7,344 nucleotides of DNA, from contig JAHBAP020000168.1 of the NCBI GenBank assembly GCA_018500005.2, positions 1 to 7,344 on the forward strand, written 5' to 3'. This DNA comes from Mycobacterium sp. GTDB lineage: Bacteria; Actinomycetota; Actinomycetes; Mycobacteriales; Mycobacteriaceae. The notes beneath the pieces are model-generated. The model made no database searches. It saw only the letters and a list, made by a program, of their open reading frames with translations, and was not told the DNA's origin. The position numbers and the translations under genes are program-made. This document shows, one piece after another, positions 5,895 through 7,344 of the stretch; the stretch's first letter is position 1; the number at the start of each line of letters is the position of its first letter.

Positions 5895-6986
5895 GTGGCC
5901 CACGACGCGCCGGCCAGCGCTGACCGCGGTTCGGGACGCCGCGGCAAGTACTGGTGGGCCCGCTGGGCGCTGCTAGGCCTGGCGGCCGTCATCCTGGCAG
6001 TCGAAGCCAGCTTGGTGTGGGATCAGCTGGCCAAGGCCTGGGCGAGCCTGCTGTCGGCGAACCTTTGGTGGGTGCTGGCCGCGGTGGCGGCGGCCATGCT
6101 GTCGATGCACAGCTTCGCCCAGATACAGCGAACCCTGCTGCGGTCGGCGGGAGTGACCGTTCGGCAGTGGCGTTCAGAGGCGGTGTTCTACGCGGGCAAC
6201 GCGCTGAGCACGACGATGCCCGGCGGCCCGGTGCTGTCTGCGACATTCGTCTACCGCCAGCAGCGGCAGTGGGGCGCCTCCCCGGTGGTCGCCTCCTGGC
6301 AGTTGGTGATGTCCGGTGCGCTGCAGGTCGTCGGCTTGGCCGTGATCGGTCTGGGCGGGGCATTCCTGTTGGGCGCCAAGGACAATCCGTTCTCACTGCT
6401 GTTCACCCTCGGCGGGTTCGTGGCGATGATCCTGCTGGCGCAGGCGGTCGCAACCAGGCCGGAACTCATCGACGGTATCGGCGTGAAGGTGCTTCGCTGG
6501 GTGAATTCCGCGCGGGGCAAGCCGGCCGATGCCGGTCTGGGAAAGTGGCGAGAAACCCTCGCTCAATTGGAGTCGGTCAGTCTGGGCCGTCGTGCGCTCG
6601 GCGAGGCCTTCGGTTGGTCGGTCTTCAACTGGGTCGCGGACGTGGCGTGCCTGGCGTTCGCCGCCTACGCGGCGGGCGGCAATCCCTCACTGCCCGGCCT
6701 GACCGTCGCCTACGCGGCGGCCCGTGCGGTCGGGGCGATCCCGCTGATGCCGGGTGGCCTGCTGGTAGTCGAGGCCGTCCTGGTGCCGGGCCTGGTGTCC
6801 AGTGGCATGGCGCTGCCGTCGGCGATCTCGGCGATGCTGATCTACCGGTTGGTGAGTTGGATCTTCATCTCGGCGATCGGATGGGTGGTGTTCTTTGTAA
6901 TGTTCCGCACCGAAGGGGCGCTGGATCCCGACGCGGTCGTCGATGAGCTGACCGAGAACCCTCCCGGGCAAGATAGGCAACCATGA
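5895..6986 (+). CDS. LPG_synthase_TM (UPF0104/YbhN-like) membrane protein, Rv0204c-like
   Basis: This 363-residue multi-pass membrane protein resembles the transmembrane, flippase-like region of lysylphosphatidylglycerol synthases (MprF) and the YbhN family. It has only the membrane domain and no aminoacyl-transferase domain, so it should not make lysyl-PG; a role in moving or handling lipids is inferred. A basic N-terminus (9-24) precedes hydrophobic segments near 24-42, 55-73, 130-160, 166-185, 240-260, 265-305 and 309-337. Family-like motifs are TTMPGGPVLSATFVYRQ (106-122) in the first half and AIPLMPGGLLVVEAVL (281-296), with the P-x-x-P-G-G-L-x-x-x-E pattern, in the second half. GTG 5895 is chosen because it sits 6 bases after TAGGCT and suits a leaderless start. 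It is divergent from the permease, and its stop overlaps the next ATG as ATGA. Confidence 0.9.
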   Translation: MAHDAPASADRGSGRRGKYWWARWALLGLAAVILAVEASLVWDQLAKAWASLLSANLWWVLAAVAAAMLSMHSFAQIQRTLLRSAGVTVRQWRSEAVFYAGNALSTTMPGGPVLSATFVYRQQRQWGASPVVASWQLVMSGALQVVGLAVIGLGGAFLLGAKDNPFSLLFTLGGFVAMILLAQAVATRPELIDGIGVKVLRWVNSARGKPADAGLGKWRETLAQLESVSLGRRALGEAFGWSVFNWVADVACLAFAAYAAGGNPSLPGLTVAYAAARAVGAIPLMPGGLLVVEAVLVPGLVSSGMALPSAISAMLIYRLVSWIFISAIGWVVFFVMFRTEGALDPDAVVDELTENPPGQDRQP

Positions 6987-7344
6987 CGAACCGTTCCGCG
7001 CCAGCTTTCGCCGCCGATGTCGCGTCCATCCTCATCTTCGTCGCGATCGGAAGGCACAACCACAGCGAAGGCGTGACACCAGGCGGCGTGCTGTGGACGG
7101 CCTGGCCGTTCCTGGCCGGCTTGGCGCTGGCCTGGATCATCTTCCGGGCCTGGCGTCGGCCGACGACGGTCTACCCGACTGGCGTCGCAGTGTGGCTCAG
7201 CACCGTCGCCATCGGAATGGGATTGCGGTCCGGGATCGGCGAGGGAACCGCCGTCAGCTTCGTCGTGGTTGCCACGCTGGTGACCGGGGTGCTGCTGCTG
7301 GGGTGGCGGGCCGCTGTCAGGCTGGCCGCCCGCAGGAAGGCTTA
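6983..7344 (+). CDS. DUF3054 family membrane protein (right edge cut)
   Basis: The frame from ATG 6983 gives 120 residues, then the window ends on TA, very probably the first two bases of the stop codon. Features typical of DUF3054 are FVAIGRHNH near residues 19-27, then PGGVLWTAWPFLAG (33-46), a W-I-I-F-R-A-W segment, VWLSTVAIGMGLRSG (about 71-85) and a final hydrophobic stretch ending LLLGWRAAVRLAARRK. Three to four membrane segments are expected, with a basic C-terminus. The function of this family is unknown to me. The start overlaps the upstream stop by 4 bases (ATGA), so the two membrane proteins are probably translationally coupled and made together. AGATAGG (6971-6977) lies just upstream as a weak ribosome binding site. 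Confidence 0.88.
   Translation, partial: MTNRSAPAFAADVASILIFVAIGRHNHSEGVTPGGVLWTAWPFLAGLALAWIIFRAWRRPTTVYPTGVAVWLSTVAIGMGLRSGIGEGTAVSFVVVATLVTGVLLLGWRAAVRLAARRKA

Noticed and set aside
5954..6946. 330-residue plus-strand frame within the LPG_synthase_TM gene
   Set aside because: Gly/Arg-rich shadow frame; the overlapping frame has membrane segments and family motifs.
1..7344. Mobile elements, CRISPR arrays, attachment sites or toxin-antitoxin modules
   Set aside because: No transposase or integrase motif, no regularly spaced repeats, and gene content matches a conserved core mycobacterial locus; the only strong inverted repeat (1-60) has no associated mobile gene in view.

Overview
This window is the mmpL3 (mycolic-acid export) locus of a mycobacterium. 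The assignment rests on a full-length MmpL3, GC-rich DNA with strong G/C bias at third codon positions, GTG starts, and a gene order (trmB, NYN-domain gene, mmpL3, then an opposing AI-2E-type gene and an LPG-synthase-TM-type gene) that matches the Rv0208c-Rv0204c block of M. tuberculosis as I recall it. The DUF3054 gene that follows, instead of a Rv0203-like gene, hints at a fast-growing Mycolicibacterium-type species, but I cannot name the species.

Layout. Bases 1-428 contain no gene I can prove. They hold a perfect hairpin (1-60), a minus-strand open frame that runs off the left edge, and two short dyads just before trmB. Bases 429-4722 form a plus-strand operon: trmB (tRNA m7G46 methyltransferase), an NYN/PIN-like nuclease-family gene overlapping it by 4 bases, and, after 56 bases with a strong ribosome binding site, mmpL3. 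mmpL3 converges with an AI-2E/PerM-family permease on the minus strand (4719-5852), and their stop codons overlap. Only 42 bases separate that permease from a divergent plus-strand pair: an LPG_synthase_TM-family membrane protein (5895-6986) and, overlapping by 4 bases, a DUF3054 membrane protein cut at the right edge.

Function. MmpL3 flips or exports trehalose monomycolate across the inner membrane for outer-membrane assembly and is the centre of the locus. The three other membrane proteins (permease, LPG_synthase_TM, DUF3054) are uncharacterised here but are plausible envelope partners by position. TrmB and the NYN protein are RNA-directed and share the operon with mmpL3.

I find no mobile element, CRISPR array, tRNA or rRNA, and no clear undescribed system. 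The most interesting non-coding signal is the 42-base divergent spacer, which looks like two mirror-image TAGGCT promoters, each placed so that both genes would be translated from leaderless mRNAs. The large hairpin at the left edge and the short-motif pattern in the MmpL3 tail come next.
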